From NCBI RefSeq assembly GCF_022647665.1, contig NZ_CP071872.1:3410001-3474000 (forward strand): a DNA stretch of 64,000 nt. The letters are read 5' to 3'. The notes below the pieces were generated by a model. The model saw only the letters and a list, made by a program, of their open reading frames with translations, was not told the DNA's origin and searched no databases. Position numbers and translations under genes: made by a program. This stretch comes from Streptomyces formicae (GTDB lineage Bacteria; Actinomycetota; Actinomycetes; Streptomycetales; Streptomycetaceae). Each line of letters begins with the position of its first letter. The stretch's first letter is position 1. Positions 36,435 through 44,784 of the stretch are shown piece after piece.

Positions 36435-36475
36435 GGTCCGGACCGCCGCCGCCCTGGGCGACGGCGGTCCGGACC
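36435..36475. terminator. Bidirectional hairpin between DUF4230 and thioredoxin genes
   Basis: GGTCCGGACCGCCG (36435-36448) and CGGCGGTCCGGACC (36462-36475) form a perfect 14-bp stem with a 13-base loop. It sits between two convergent genes and can serve both. Confidence 0.85.
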
Positions 36476-36481
36476 CCGCGC

Positions 36482-36850
36482 TCACTGCGCCTGCTGCGCC
36501 TCCGTGATCGACTTGCGCACCTCATCCATGTCCAGCCCGCGGGCCTGCCCGATCACGTCCTCCAGCACCGGCTCCGGCAGCGCCCCGGGCTGGGCGAAGA
36601 CCGCCACCTTGTCCCGGACGATCATCAGTGTCGGGATCGAACGGATCTCGAAAGCCGCCGCGAGCTCCTGCTGCGCCTCCGTGTCCACCTTGGCGAAGAC
36701 GAGGTCGGGGTGGCGCTCCGAAGCCTTCTCGAAGACCGGGGCGAACTGGCGGCACGGTCCGCACCAGGAAGCCCAGAAGTCGATCAGGACAAACTCGTTG
36801 TCAGCGACAACCTGATCGAAGTTTTCCTTGGTGAGCTCAACAGTGCTCAT
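36482..36850 (-). CDS. trxA: Thioredoxin
   Basis: The 122-residue thioredoxin has the redox motif WCGPC (Cys30, Cys33), the preceding FWA segment and the cis-proline in SIPTLMIV. It reduces protein disulfides in the cytoplasm. The C-terminus is slightly extended (RGLDMDEVRKSITEAQQAQ). AGGAAGAGG lies upstream of the ATG. It is divergent from a disulfide-reductase-like flavoprotein, with about 117 bases between the two starts. They may be functionally linked, but that protein is not a typical thioredoxin reductase. Confidence 0.95.
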   Translation of the reverse strand: MSTVELTKENFDQVVADNEFVLIDFWASWCGPCRQFAPVFEKASERHPDLVFAKVDTEAQQELAAAFEIRSIPTLMIVRDKVAVFAQPGALPEPVLEDVIGQARGLDMDEVRKSITEAQQAQ

Positions 36851-36967
36851 TACTTCTTTACCTCTTCCTGGTGTCCGATCGGACCCGCCCCCGACAACGG
36901 CGCAGGGGGCGGCCGTATTCCGCCTGCCCATGTGGCCGCGGCCCACACGTACCACCAGACTGTCCGT

Positions 36968-38398
36968 ATGACGGAAGCCGTGGAGTACGACGTAGTGGTG
37001 CTGGGGGCCGGGCCGACCGGCGAGAACGTGGCGGACAGGACGAGGGCCGCCGGAATGAGCACCGCGGTGGTGGAGTCCGAACTCGTCGGCGGCGAGTGCT
37101 CGTACTGGGCGTGCATGCCGAGCAAGGCGCTGCTGCGGCCCGTCATCACCCGCGCCGACGCGCGCCGCGTCGCGGGCGTGCGCCGGGCCGTGCAGGGCCC
37201 GCTCGACGCCCCTGAGGTGCTCGCCCACCGCGATGACTACGCCTCCCACTGGAAGGACGACGGCCAGGTCGGCTGGCTGGACTCGACCGGTGCCCGCTTC
37301 TACCGCGGCCAGGGACGCCTGCACGGTCCCCGGAAGGTCGTCGTCACCGGCCCCGAGAACGAGCGCCATGTGCTGACCGCACGGCACGCCGTCGCCCTCT
37401 GCACCGGCAGCCGGGCCGTCCTGCCGGACCTCCCCGGAGTCGCCGGTGCCAAGGCATGGACCAGCCGCGAGGCGACCAGCGCGCAGTCCGTGCCCGGCCG
37501 GCTCGTGGTGGTCGGCGGGGGAGTGGTGGGCACCGAGATGGCCACCGCCTGGCAGGCGCTCGGGTCCCAGGTCACCATGCTGGTCCGCGGCAAGGGGCTG
37601 CTGCCGCGCATGGAGCCATTCGTCGGCGAGCACGTCGCCGACGCGCTCACCGAGGCCGGCGCCACGGTCCGTACGGACGTCTCGGTCGCCGCGGTACAGC
37701 GCGACGGGAGCGGCGGACCGATCACCGTGGTCCTCGACGACGGCGAGCTGATCGACGCCGACGAAATCCTCTTCGCCACCGGACGGGCCCCCCGCACCGA
37801 GGACATCGGCCTGGAGACCATCGGCCTCGAACCCGGCTCCTGGCTGCGCGTCGACGACAGCTGCCGGGTCGAGGGCTCCGAGTGGCTGTACGCCGTTGGC
37901 GACGTCAACCACCGTGCCCTGCTGACCCACCAGGGCAAGTACCAGGCCCGCATCGCGGGCGCCGCGATCGCCGCCCGCGCCCAGCACGTCCCGCTCCTCG
38001 AGACGGACCGCTGGGGTGCCCACGCCGCGACCGCCGACCACGACGCCGTCCCGCAGGTCGTCTTCACCGACCCCGAGGCCGCCTCGGTCGGCCTCTCCCT
38101 CGCCGAGGCCGAGGCGACGGGCCGCCGCGTGCGCGCGGTCGACTACGACCTCGGTTCCGTCGCCGGAGCCGGCCTCTTCGTCGACAACTACCGCGGTCAT
38201 GCCCGCATGGTCGTCGACCTCGACCGCGAGATCGTCCTCGGCGCCACCTTCGTCGGCCCCGGCGTCGGCGAACTCCTCCACTCGGCGACGATCGCGGTCG
38301 CGGGCGAGGTCCCCATCAACCGCCTCTGGCACGCGGTCCCGTCGTACCCGACGATCAGCGAGGTGTGGCTGCGCCTGCTGGAGACGTACCGGGGCTAG
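36968..38398 (+). CDS. Flavin disulfide-reductase-like oxidoreductase
   Basis: The 476-residue protein of the lipoamide dehydrogenase/mercuric reductase superfamily has FAD motif VVLGAGPTGENVA and the redox-active CxxxxC pair Cys44/Cys49 (GGECSYWACMPSK). It also has the NAD(P) motif VVVGGGVVGTEMA and the second FAD motif YAVGDVNHRALLTHQG. The C-terminal interface segment, normally HPTxSE with the catalytic His, reads SYPTISE, so the base is Tyr. Such members may act on small electron acceptors rather than dithiols. The start lies 6 bases after CAGACT (leaderless type). Confidence 0.85.
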   Translation: MTEAVEYDVVVLGAGPTGENVADRTRAAGMSTAVVESELVGGECSYWACMPSKALLRPVITRADARRVAGVRRAVQGPLDAPEVLAHRDDYASHWKDDGQVGWLDSTGARFYRGQGRLHGPRKVVVTGPENERHVLTARHAVALCTGSRAVLPDLPGVAGAKAWTSREATSAQSVPGRLVVVGGGVVGTEMATAWQALGSQVTMLVRGKGLLPRMEPFVGEHVADALTEAGATVRTDVSVAAVQRDGSGGPITVVLDDGELIDADEILFATGRAPRTEDIGLETIGLEPGSWLRVDDSCRVEGSEWLYAVGDVNHRALLTHQGKYQARIAGAAIAARAQHVPLLETDRWGAHAATADHDAVPQVVFTDPEAASVGLSLAEAEATGRRVRAVDYDLGSVAGAGLFVDNYRGHARMVVDLDREIVLGATFVGPGVGELLHSATIAVAGEVPINRLWHAVPSYPTISEVWLRLLETYRG

Positions 38399-38407
38399 CC
38401 GGGGCTC

Positions 38408-38600
38408 GGGGTGTCCGGTGGTTCATGCTGGGCTCGCGACGCCCTGCGACTCCGTCTCCCGCTCCCCCTGGGCCCTGGGGGCCCGGGAGGTGCCCCCAGT
38501 CGTCGGTCGGCAACTCCCCCGTAGCCCTTCGGGCACGGGAGGTGCCCCCACCGCGTTGTCTCCCTCCTCCGCCTTGGATCCGAAGCCACATCAGTGACAT
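38408..38600. mobile_element. Second, degenerate copy of the MITE-like repeat
   Basis: The segment 38430-38459 (gggctcgcgacgccctgcga...) is nearly identical to 17001-17030, and 38564-38591 (cctccgccttggatccgaag...) nearly matches 17069-17096. Its left end, ggggtgtccggtgg at 38408, matches the right terminal repeat of the first copy. The middle is replaced by about 90 bases containing two copies of gggaggtgccccca. No right-hand terminal repeat is visible. It fills the gap between the flavoprotein and membrane-protein genes (38399-38746), which holds no gene. Confidence 0.7.
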
Positions 38601-38746
38601 CAGCCGCTGCGCGGCGGGCGCTCACTGATGGCGCGCAGCGCGACGTGCACCCGTACGGACCGGACGGCTCGCGCGCGCCTGCGGCGTGCGATCTGCTGGC
38701 AGCGATCCCCGTACGTACTGGGAGGACTCGACCGGGAGGACTCGCC

Positions 38747-40225
38747 ATGCCCGACAGCGCAGCACCGGGCTCCGACGCGGGCGGCGCCGACCCTTCCGAG
38801 CCGCCTCGCGGACCGTCGGAGCCGTCCAAGCCGTCAGGTCCGTCCAAGCGGCCCGGGTCGTCCGGAACATCCGGGTCATCCGGGTCGTCCAAGGCGTCCG
38901 GGCCCTCCACGCCGGACGGGCCCTCTACGCCGTCCGGACCGCCGGGCGGGAACGGCCGCGAGGACGGCCGTACCGAACTGGAACAGCTGCGCGAACGCGT
39001 CGCGGTGCTCGAAGCCGCCCGTGCGGAGTCCCGGCCCCGGCGGCACGTGACGAAGTCCTTCCTCGCCGCGCTGTTCATCGTCATCGGCTGCGTCCTCGCA
39101 CCGTTCGGGGCCGTCTCCGCCTGGGCGTCGAGCGAGGTCGGCGACACGGAACGGTACGTCGACACGGTCGCACCGCTCGCCTCGGACCCGGACGTCCAGG
39201 CGGCCGTGGCGAACCGGGCCGCGAACGCGGTGATGGGCCACCTCGACCTGCCCGCACTCCTCGAAGAGGTGGCCCCGGCCGACCGTCCCCGCCTCGCGCA
39301 GGCGCTCGGCAGACTCGGCGGCCCGCTGGAGGACGCGATCGCCGGCTTCGTCCGGGCCAGGGCCCAGGACGTGGTCGCCTCCGAAGTGTTCAAGAGGATC
39401 TGGATCGACGCCAACCGCACGATCCACTCCGCCGTCGACAAGGCCCTGACCGGCAGCGGCGGCGGGGCGGTGAAGATCAAGAACGACTCGGTGTCCATCG
39501 ATCTCGCCCCGGTCATCGACCAGCTGAAGCAGCGCCTCGTCGACGAGGGACTGACGGTGGCCGCGAAGATCCCCGAGGTGCACACCGACTTCACCGTCCT
39601 GCGCGCCGACAACATCGGCAAGGTGAAAACGGGCTTCCGGCTGCTCCAGATCGCCGGTTTCTGGCTGCCGGTGCTCTCGGTGCTGCTGGTCGCCGCCGGC
39701 GTCCTGCTCTCCGTCCGCCGCCGGCGCGCGCTGGTCGCCGGCGCGCTCGGTCTGGCCGTCGCCACGCTGCTGCTCGGCCTGGGCCTGACCGTCTTCCGCG
39801 TGATGTACCTGAACGCCCTGCCGGACAGCGTGTCCCAGCCCGCCGCGGCCTCCGTCTACGACGCCCTGACGCACTATCTGCGCACGACGATCCGGACGAC
39901 CGCCGCGCTCGGTGTCGTGATCGCGCTCGGCGCCTGGCTGAGCGGCCCCGGCCGTGTGGCCACGCTCGTGCGGCAGCTGTGGAACTCGGGCATCGGCGCG
40001 GTCCGCTCCACCGCCGACCGAGCCGGCCTGCGCACCGGCCCGGTCGGGCCGTACGTCCACCGCTACCGGGCGTGGATCACCTGGGCGCTCGTGGCCGCGG
40101 CGGTGCTGTCGTTCGTGCTGTGGAGCTATCCGACGGGCTGGGTCGTGCTCGGGATCGCGCTCGTGCTGCTGTTCGCGCTGGCGGTGGTGGAGTTCCTCGC
40201 GGAGGATCCGTCGTCAGTGCGTTGA
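38747..40225 (+). CDS. Integral membrane protein with low-complexity N-terminus
   Basis: The 492-residue protein has an unusual N-terminal 75 residues of Ser/Gly/Pro (SKPSGPSKRPGSSGTSGSSG and similar), then a short coiled coil (RTELEQLRERVAVLEAARAE). One membrane helix (FLAALFIVIGCVLAPFGAVSAW) is followed by an extracellular domain (VGDTERYVDTVAPLASDPDVQAAV) and three or four C-terminal helices. The VDTVAPLA...DPDVQ pattern occurs in many actinobacterial membrane proteins of unknown function. GGGAGGA precedes the ATG. Confidence 0.8.
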   Translation: MPDSAAPGSDAGGADPSEPPRGPSEPSKPSGPSKRPGSSGTSGSSGSSKASGPSTPDGPSTPSGPPGGNGREDGRTELEQLRERVAVLEAARAESRPRRHVTKSFLAALFIVIGCVLAPFGAVSAWASSEVGDTERYVDTVAPLASDPDVQAAVANRAANAVMGHLDLPALLEEVAPADRPRLAQALGRLGGPLEDAIAGFVRARAQDVVASEVFKRIWIDANRTIHSAVDKALTGSGGGAVKIKNDSVSIDLAPVIDQLKQRLVDEGLTVAAKIPEVHTDFTVLRADNIGKVKTGFRLLQIAGFWLPVLSVLLVAAGVLLSVRRRRALVAGALGLAVATLLLGLGLTVFRVMYLNALPDSVSQPAAASVYDALTHYLRTTIRTTAALGVVIALGAWLSGPGRVATLVRQLWNSGIGAVRSTADRAGLRTGPVGPYVHRYRAWITWALVAAAVLSFVLWSYPTGWVVLGIALVLLFALAVVEFLAEDPSSVR

Positions 40226-40253
40226 GCCGACCGGAACCTCCCGGAATGGCGCG

Positions 40254-40284
40254 GGGCCGCGCGGTGGGGTTCACCGCGCGGCCC
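40254..40284. terminator. Hairpin between membrane-protein gene and etfA
   Basis: GGGCCGCGCGGTG (40254-40266) pairs perfectly with CACCGCGCGGCCC (40272-40284) around a 5-base loop. It lies between convergent genes and is probably bidirectional. Confidence 0.85.
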
Positions 40285-40304
40285 TGTACGAGTGCCTGGC
40301 GGGC

Positions 40305-41267
40305 TCAGCCCTTGCGGGTGTTGATCTCGTCGGTGAGCTGGGGGATGACGTCGAAGAGGTCGCCGACGATGCCGTAGTCGACGAGGTCGAAGATCGGGGC
40401 TTCGGCGTCCTTGTTGATCGCGACGATGGTCTTGGAGGTCTGCATACCGGCCCGGTGCTGGATCGCGCCGGAGATACCGGAGGCGATGTACAGCTGCGGG
40501 GAGACACTCTTGCCGGTCTGGCCGACCTGGTTGGCGTGCGGGTACCAGCCGGCGTCGACCGCGGCACGCGAGGCACCGACCGCGGCACCGAGCGAGTCGG
40601 CGAGCGCCTCGATGAGTGCGAAGTTCTCCGCACCGTTGACACCGCGGCCACCGGAGACCACGATCGCGGCCTCGGTCAGCTCCGGACGCCCGGTCGACTC
40701 CCGCGGGATACGGGAGACGATCTTCGTGCCGGTGGACGCGCTCCCGAAGACCACCGCCAGCGTCTGAACCGCGCCGGCGGCCGGGGCCGCCTGGACCGGG
40801 GCCGAGTTCGGCTTCACGGTGATCACCGGCGTGCCCTTGCTCACCCGGGACCTGGTGGTGAACGCGGCGGCGAACGCGGACTGCGTGGCCACCACACCCT
40901 CCTCACCCGCCTCCAGGTCGATCGCGTCGGTGATCAGACCGGAACCGATCCGCACCGCCAGGCGGGCCGCGACCTCCTTGCCCTCCGCGGAGGACGCCAC
41001 CAGCACCGCCACCGGCGCCACGGCCTCGTACGCGGCCTGCAACGCATCCACCTTCGGCACGACGAGATACTCGGCGAACTCGGCCGCATCGGCGGCAAGG
41101 ACCCTGACCGCGCCGTGCTCGGCCAGCACCGGCGCCGTGGCCTCCGCGCCGGCGCCGAGTGCGACGGCCACCGGCTCACCGATCCGGCGGGCCAGCGTCA
41201 ACAACTCCAGCGTGGGCTTGCGGACGGCACCGTCCACGTGATCGACATAGACGAGAACATCAGCCAT
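40305..41267 (-). CDS. etfA: Electron transfer flavoprotein alpha subunit
   Basis: EtfA binds FAD and, with EtfB, passes electrons from acyl-CoA dehydrogenases to the respiratory chain. The 320-residue protein has an N-terminal ETF domain ([22 protein letters not shown]). The C-terminal FAD domain reads [40 protein letters not shown] and [30 protein letters not shown] precedes the ATG. It lies 80 bases downstream of etfB in the same transcript, which starts at the operator region in front of the TetR gene. Confidence 0.97.
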   Translation of the reverse strand: MADVLVYVDHVDGAVRKPTLELLTLARRIGEPVAVALGAGAEATAPVLAEHGAVRVLAADAAEFAEYLVVPKVDALQAAYEAVAPVAVLVASSAEGKEVAARLAVRIGSGLITDAIDLEAGEEGVVATQSAFAAAFTTRSRVSKGTPVITVKPNSAPVQAAPAAGAVQTLAVVFGSASTGTKIVSRIPRESTGRPELTEAAIVVSGGRGVNGAENFALIEALADSLGAAVGASRAAVDAGWYPHANQVGQTGKSVSPQLYIASGISGAIQHRAGMQTSKTIVAINKDAEAPIFDLVDYGIVGDLFDVIPQLTDEINTRKG

Positions 41268-41347
41268 GGAACGTCTTCTCTCCTGCTTACGAAGTACGAA
41301 GTATGAGCGGGGCGGTTTGGGACGGTGACCGAAGCGGTGACCGAAGC

Positions 41348-42133
41348 TCAGATGAACTTCTGGCCCGCGAGGAACTCCGCGAGCTGCTTGCCGCCCTCGC
41401 CCTCGTCCTTGACGACCGTGCCCGCCGTGCGGGCCGGCCGCTCGGCCGCGGAATCCACCACCGTCCACGCACCCTGAAGACCGACCTCCTCCGCCTCCAG
41501 GTCCAGGTCGGACAGGTCCAGCGAGGCGACCGGCTTCTTCTTCGCCGCCATGATCCCCTTGAACGACGGGTAACGCGCCTCACCCGACTGGTCCGTCACC
41601 GACACCACCGCCGGCAACGACGCCTCAAGCTGCTCGGACGCGGTGTCACCGTCCCGGCGCCCCCTGACGACGCCGTCCTGGACCGACACCTCCGACACCA
41701 GCGTCACCTGCGCCACACCCAACCGCTCCGCCAGGACCGCCGGCAGCACACCCATCGTCCCGTCGGTCGACGCCATGCCGCACACGACCAGGTCATAGCC
41801 GGTCTTCTCGATCGCCTTCGCCAGCACCAGCGACGTGCCCATCACATCCGAACCGTGCAGATCGTCGTCCTCGACATGAACGGCCCTGTCCGCGCCCATC
41901 GACAACGCCTTGCGCAACGCGTCCTTGGCGTCCTCCGGACCCACCGTCACCACCGTGACCTCCGCCCCCTCCGCCGCCTCGGCGATCTGCAACGCCTGCT
42001 CCACCGCGTACTCGTCCAGCTCCGACAGCAGGCCATCCACATCGTCACGGTCCACGGTCAGGTCATCGGCAAAACGCCGGTCACCGGTCGCATCAGGCAC
42101 GTACTTCACACAGACAACGATCCTCAAGCTCAC
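41348..42133 (-). CDS. etfB: Electron transfer flavoprotein beta subunit
   Basis: EtfB is the small, AMP-binding partner of EtfA. The 261-residue protein shows [17 protein letters not shown], the family signature [26 protein letters not shown] and [19 protein letters not shown]. The GTG start has AGGAGAG upstream. It is transcribed away from the TetR gene. A perfect 11-bp inverted repeat lies between the two starts, so the TetR protein probably represses etfBA. Confidence 0.97.
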   Translation of the reverse strand: MSLRIVVCVKYVPDATGDRRFADDLTVDRDDVDGLLSELDEYAVEQALQIAEAAEGAEVTVVTVGPEDAKDALRKALSMGADRAVHVEDDDLHGSDVMGTSLVLAKAIEKTGYDLVVCGMASTDGTMGVLPAVLAERLGVAQVTLVSEVSVQDGVVRGRRDGDTASEQLEASLPAVVSVTDQSGEARYPSFKGIMAAKKKPVASLDLSDLDLEAEEVGLQGAWTVVDSAAERPARTAGTVVKDEGEGGKQLAEFLAGQKFI

Positions 42134-42195
42134 GCCGGCTCTCCTACTGACTCTGACTGGTTCGGCTGGAAGCGCTGCTCCGCTCAGCGAGCGTA

Positions 42196-42232
42196 TGGCA
42201 CTCAGTTCCCGTAGTAAAGGTACTGAGTGCCA
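42196..42232. promoter_or_regulatory. TetR operator between etfB and tetR
   Basis: TGGCACTCAGT (42196-42206) and ACTGAGTGCCA (42222-42232) are perfect 11-bp inverted repeats 15 bases apart. The right arm covers the expected -35 region of the tetR promoter (TAGGTT at 42250-42255, 6 bases before the ATG). The same arms recur downstream at 43038-43075. Confidence 0.85.
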
Positions 42233-42261
42233 AAAAGGCGATCCGGTGTTAGGTTCCCCGC

Positions 42262-43026
42262 ATGAGTGAGGTGCGCAAACAGGGCCCCATGCGGGAGGTG
42301 CTCGCCGAGGCGGCGTTCGAGCTCTTCCTGGAGCGCGGATACGAGCAGACCACGGTGGACGACATCGTGGCGCGGGCCGGGGTCGGCCGCCGTTCGTTCT
42401 TCCGCTACTTCCCCTCCAAGGAGGACGCGGTCTTCCCGGACCACGAGCGCTGCCTGGCCGACATGACCCAGTTCCTGGCCGCGGCCGAGTACGCGGCGGA
42501 CCCGGTGGCCGCGGTCTGCGACGCGGCCCGGCTGGTGCTGCGGATGTACGCCGCAGACCCGGAGTTCTCCGTCCAGCGCTACCGCCTCACCCGCGAGGTG
42601 CCCGGGCTGCGCACGTACGAACTGTCCGTGGTGCGCCGCTACGAACGCACCCTGGCCGGCTATCTGCACGGCCGCTACGCCGGCCGGCCGGACGGGGTGC
42701 TGCGGGCCGATGTGATCGCCGCGGCCGTGGTCGCCGCGCACAACAACGCGCTGCGGTCCTGGCTGCGTTCCGGCGGTGAAGGCGACGCCGAGACGGCTGT
42801 GGACCATGCGCTCGGGCTCGTACTGGACGTGTGGGGTTCGGCCACCACGACGGCCACCACGCCGACCTGCGACACGGCCGCCGCGACGGCCGACGACACG
42901 TCAGGTGGTTCGGCGATCGGCGGTGGTGCGCAGGGCGATGACGACGTCGTCGTCCTCGTGACCCGGCGGGGTACGCCCATGTGGCGTGTGGTCCAGAGGA
43001 TCGAGGCGGCCCTGGAGCCCCGCTGA
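42262..43026 (+). CDS. TetR-family regulator
   Basis: The 254-residue protein has the TetR helix-turn-helix (EAAFELFLERGYEQTTVDDI, then VARAGVGRRSFFRYFPSKEDAVF). Its C-terminal ligand region resembles regulators of fatty-acid and acyl-CoA metabolism. Residues beyond about 200 form a Thr/Ala-rich low-complexity stretch (SATTTATTPT) followed by a short additional tail. Matching palindromes on both sides of the gene suggest control of itself, of the divergent etfBA and of the downstream DUF35 gene. The ligand is unknown; an acyl-CoA is a reasonable guess. Confidence 0.9.
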   Translation: MSEVRKQGPMREVLAEAAFELFLERGYEQTTVDDIVARAGVGRRSFFRYFPSKEDAVFPDHERCLADMTQFLAAAEYAADPVAAVCDAARLVLRMYAADPEFSVQRYRLTREVPGLRTYELSVVRRYERTLAGYLHGRYAGRPDGVLRADVIAAAVVAAHNNALRSWLRSGGEGDAETAVDHALGLVLDVWGSATTTATTPTCDTAAATADDTSGGSAIGGGAQGDDDVVVLVTRRGTPMWRVVQRIEAALEPR

Positions 43027-43037
43027 TATCGCGGTAA

Positions 43038-43075
43038 TGGCACTCAGTATCTTTACGTCTCGGCACTCAGTGCCA
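43038..43075. promoter_or_regulatory. Second TetR operator, before the DUF35 gene
   Basis: TGGCACTCAGT (43038-43048) is identical to the arm at 42196. The opposing arm ACTCAGTGCCA (43065-43075) differs from the perfect complement at one base. The spacing is 16 bases against 15 in the first site. GGCACTCAGTGCC (43062-43074) is itself a perfect interrupted palindrome. The site lies 12 bases after the tetR stop. Confidence 0.8.
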
Positions 43076-43141
43076 TACGGTGCCCTGGCGCCGAGCCGCT
43101 GGCCCGGCGCGTATTCCGGCCCGAGTGCAGGGAGTCGAGAC

Positions 43142-43534
43142 GTGTTGAACTCAGTGCGCCAGGAGACCGTTCTCACGTTCCAGCGGTGCCGCTGGTGCGG
43201 TACGGCCTGCTTCCGGCGGCTGCTGTGCCCCGTGTGCGCCTCCAGTGACCTGGATTCCGAGCAGAGCGAGGGCACAGGCGTCGTCGTCCGCACCTCCGTC
43301 GTGCACCGCAACACGGCTGTCGCGCGCAACGAGTCGCTGATCCGCTTTCCCGAAGGCTTCATGTTCCGCTGCCGGGTGATCGGCATCGACCCGCACCTGG
43401 TGTGGGTCGGGGCTCGGGTGCGGCCGGCGGCGGGCTGGGACACGGACGCGGGCGAGGCGGTCTTCGAGGTCTGCCGCGCGGGTGGCGACAGGGACGGCGC
43501 CTCGGACACGGGCGCCCGCAGCGACCGCTGTTGA
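43142..43534 (+). CDS. DUF35 Zn-ribbon/OB-fold protein
   Basis: The 130-residue protein has an N-terminal rubredoxin-like zinc ribbon (FQRCRWCGTACFRRLLCPVCAS, two CxxC pairs) and a C-terminal OB-fold (GTGVVVRTSVVHRNTAVA, YRVIG-like FRCRVIGID). DUF35 proteins act with thiolases or acyl-CoA enzymes and can bind acyl-CoA; no thiolase gene is adjacent here. GTG 43142 follows GGGAG. The TetR operator at 43038-43075 lies directly upstream, linking this gene to etfBA. Confidence 0.85.
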   Translation: MLNSVRQETVLTFQRCRWCGTACFRRLLCPVCASSDLDSEQSEGTGVVVRTSVVHRNTAVARNESLIRFPEGFMFRCRVIGIDPHLVWVGARVRPAAGWDTDAGEAVFEVCRAGGDRDGASDTGARSDRC

Positions 43535-43549
43535 GCCTCTGCGGAGCCG

Positions 43550-44743
43550 CTATTGATCCGCAGCCGGCCCCGATGACAGCACCAGCCGCACGGGCCGTGC
43601 GACCGCGGGCTCCGGCAGGCGCAGACCGCGAGCGCCCGGGGTGATCGAGCCGAGGACGCTGGCGTGGCGGGCACCGGTGCAGGCCGGTACCGTCCCGGCG
43701 AGTCCGTTGGCCGTCAGGAACCCGAGCACCGCGAAGGCGTACGCCTCCTTGGCCGCCGACGGCAGCCCGAGCTCGTCCGAGGTGCGCAGCGGGACCGCGC
43801 CGAGTGCCGTGCGGAGCAAGGCCATCAGCGTCGGGTTCCGTGTGCCGCCGCCCGAGGCGACGACCTCGGTCGCCCCTACGGCACGGGCGGCGTCGGCCAC
43901 GGTGCGCGCGGTGAGCTCCGTGACGGTCGCGACCACGTCCTCCGGCGGGAGCGCGGCGTCACCGCAGTCCGTCAGGGCGCCGAGCAGATAGGGCAGATGG
44001 AAGAGTTCCTTGCCCGTGGTCTTGGGCGGCGGCGCGGCGTAGTACGGCTCGTCGAGGAGCCGCTGCAGCAGCCGGGGCCGGAGGCTGCCGCGGGCCGCGA
44101 GCGCCCCGTCCTCGTCGTAGGCGAGCCTGCCCCCGGTGAAGTGGTGCACGGCCGCGTCGATGAGTGCGTTCGCCGGGCCGGTGTCGAACGCGACCGGGGC
44201 GCGGTCCCCGGCGGCCACCGTGATGTTGGCGATCCCGCCGAGGTTCAGGGCGACGGGTGTGCCGGGGCGTCCGCGCAGCCACATGACGTCCACGAGGCTC
44301 ACCAGGGGAGCGCCCTGACCGCCGGCGGCGACGTCGCGGGTGCGCAGCCCGGACACCACGGGGCAGCCGGTGGCCTCGGCGATCCAGGCGGCCTCGCCGA
44401 GCTGGAGCGTGCCGTGCACCCGGCCGTCGTCGGCCCAGTGCCAGACGGTCTGCCCGTGGGAGGAGACGAGGTCCGTGCGTCCGTCGCACAGCTCGCGGTC
44501 GGCCCGTACGGCGAGTGCCGCGAACGCCTGGCCGATGCGGGTGTCGAGCAGGCACACCTGCTGCATCGTGGTCTGCGCCGGGGGCTGTACGGCGGCGAGC
44601 GCGGCGCTCACCTCGGCGGGGTAGGCGGCGCTCACCATGCCCAGCGGCGTCAGTTCGAGGCAGTCCCCGCGCAGCGACAGATCCGCGGCCGCGGCGTCGA
44701 CGGCGTCGTACGAGGTGCCCGACATCAGCCCGATGACCCGCAT
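43550..44743 (-). CDS. anmK: Anhydro-N-acetylmuramic acid kinase
   Basis: AnmK converts 1,6-anhydro-N-acetylmuramic acid, a peptidoglycan turnover product, to MurNAc-6-phosphate. The 397-residue protein has all the family motifs: VIGLMSGTSYDAVDAA, SSHGQTVWHW, NLGGIANITV, FDTGPANALID and VASGGGTRNPTLM. ATG 44743 was chosen because AAGGGG lies 8 bases upstream; two further in-frame ATGs upstream have weaker context. It is the second gene of a two-gene minus-strand unit, 41 bases after an MHS-type transporter. Confidence 0.95.
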   Translation of the reverse strand: MRVIGLMSGTSYDAVDAAAADLSLRGDCLELTPLGMVSAAYPAEVSAALAAVQPPAQTTMQQVCLLDTRIGQAFAALAVRADRELCDGRTDLVSSHGQTVWHWADDGRVHGTLQLGEAAWIAEATGCPVVSGLRTRDVAAGGQGAPLVSLVDVMWLRGRPGTPVALNLGGIANITVAAGDRAPVAFDTGPANALIDAAVHHFTGGRLAYDEDGALAARGSLRPRLLQRLLDEPYYAAPPPKTTGKELFHLPYLLGALTDCGDAALPPEDVVATVTELTARTVADAARAVGATEVVASGGGTRNPTLMALLRTALGAVPLRTSDELGLPSAAKEAYAFAVLGFLTANGLAGTVPACTGARHASVLGSITPGARGLRLPEPAVARPVRLVLSSGPAADQ

Positions 44744-44784
44744 CCGCTGCCCCTTCTCGCGCATCGCCGGCCTCTCCCCGCTCC

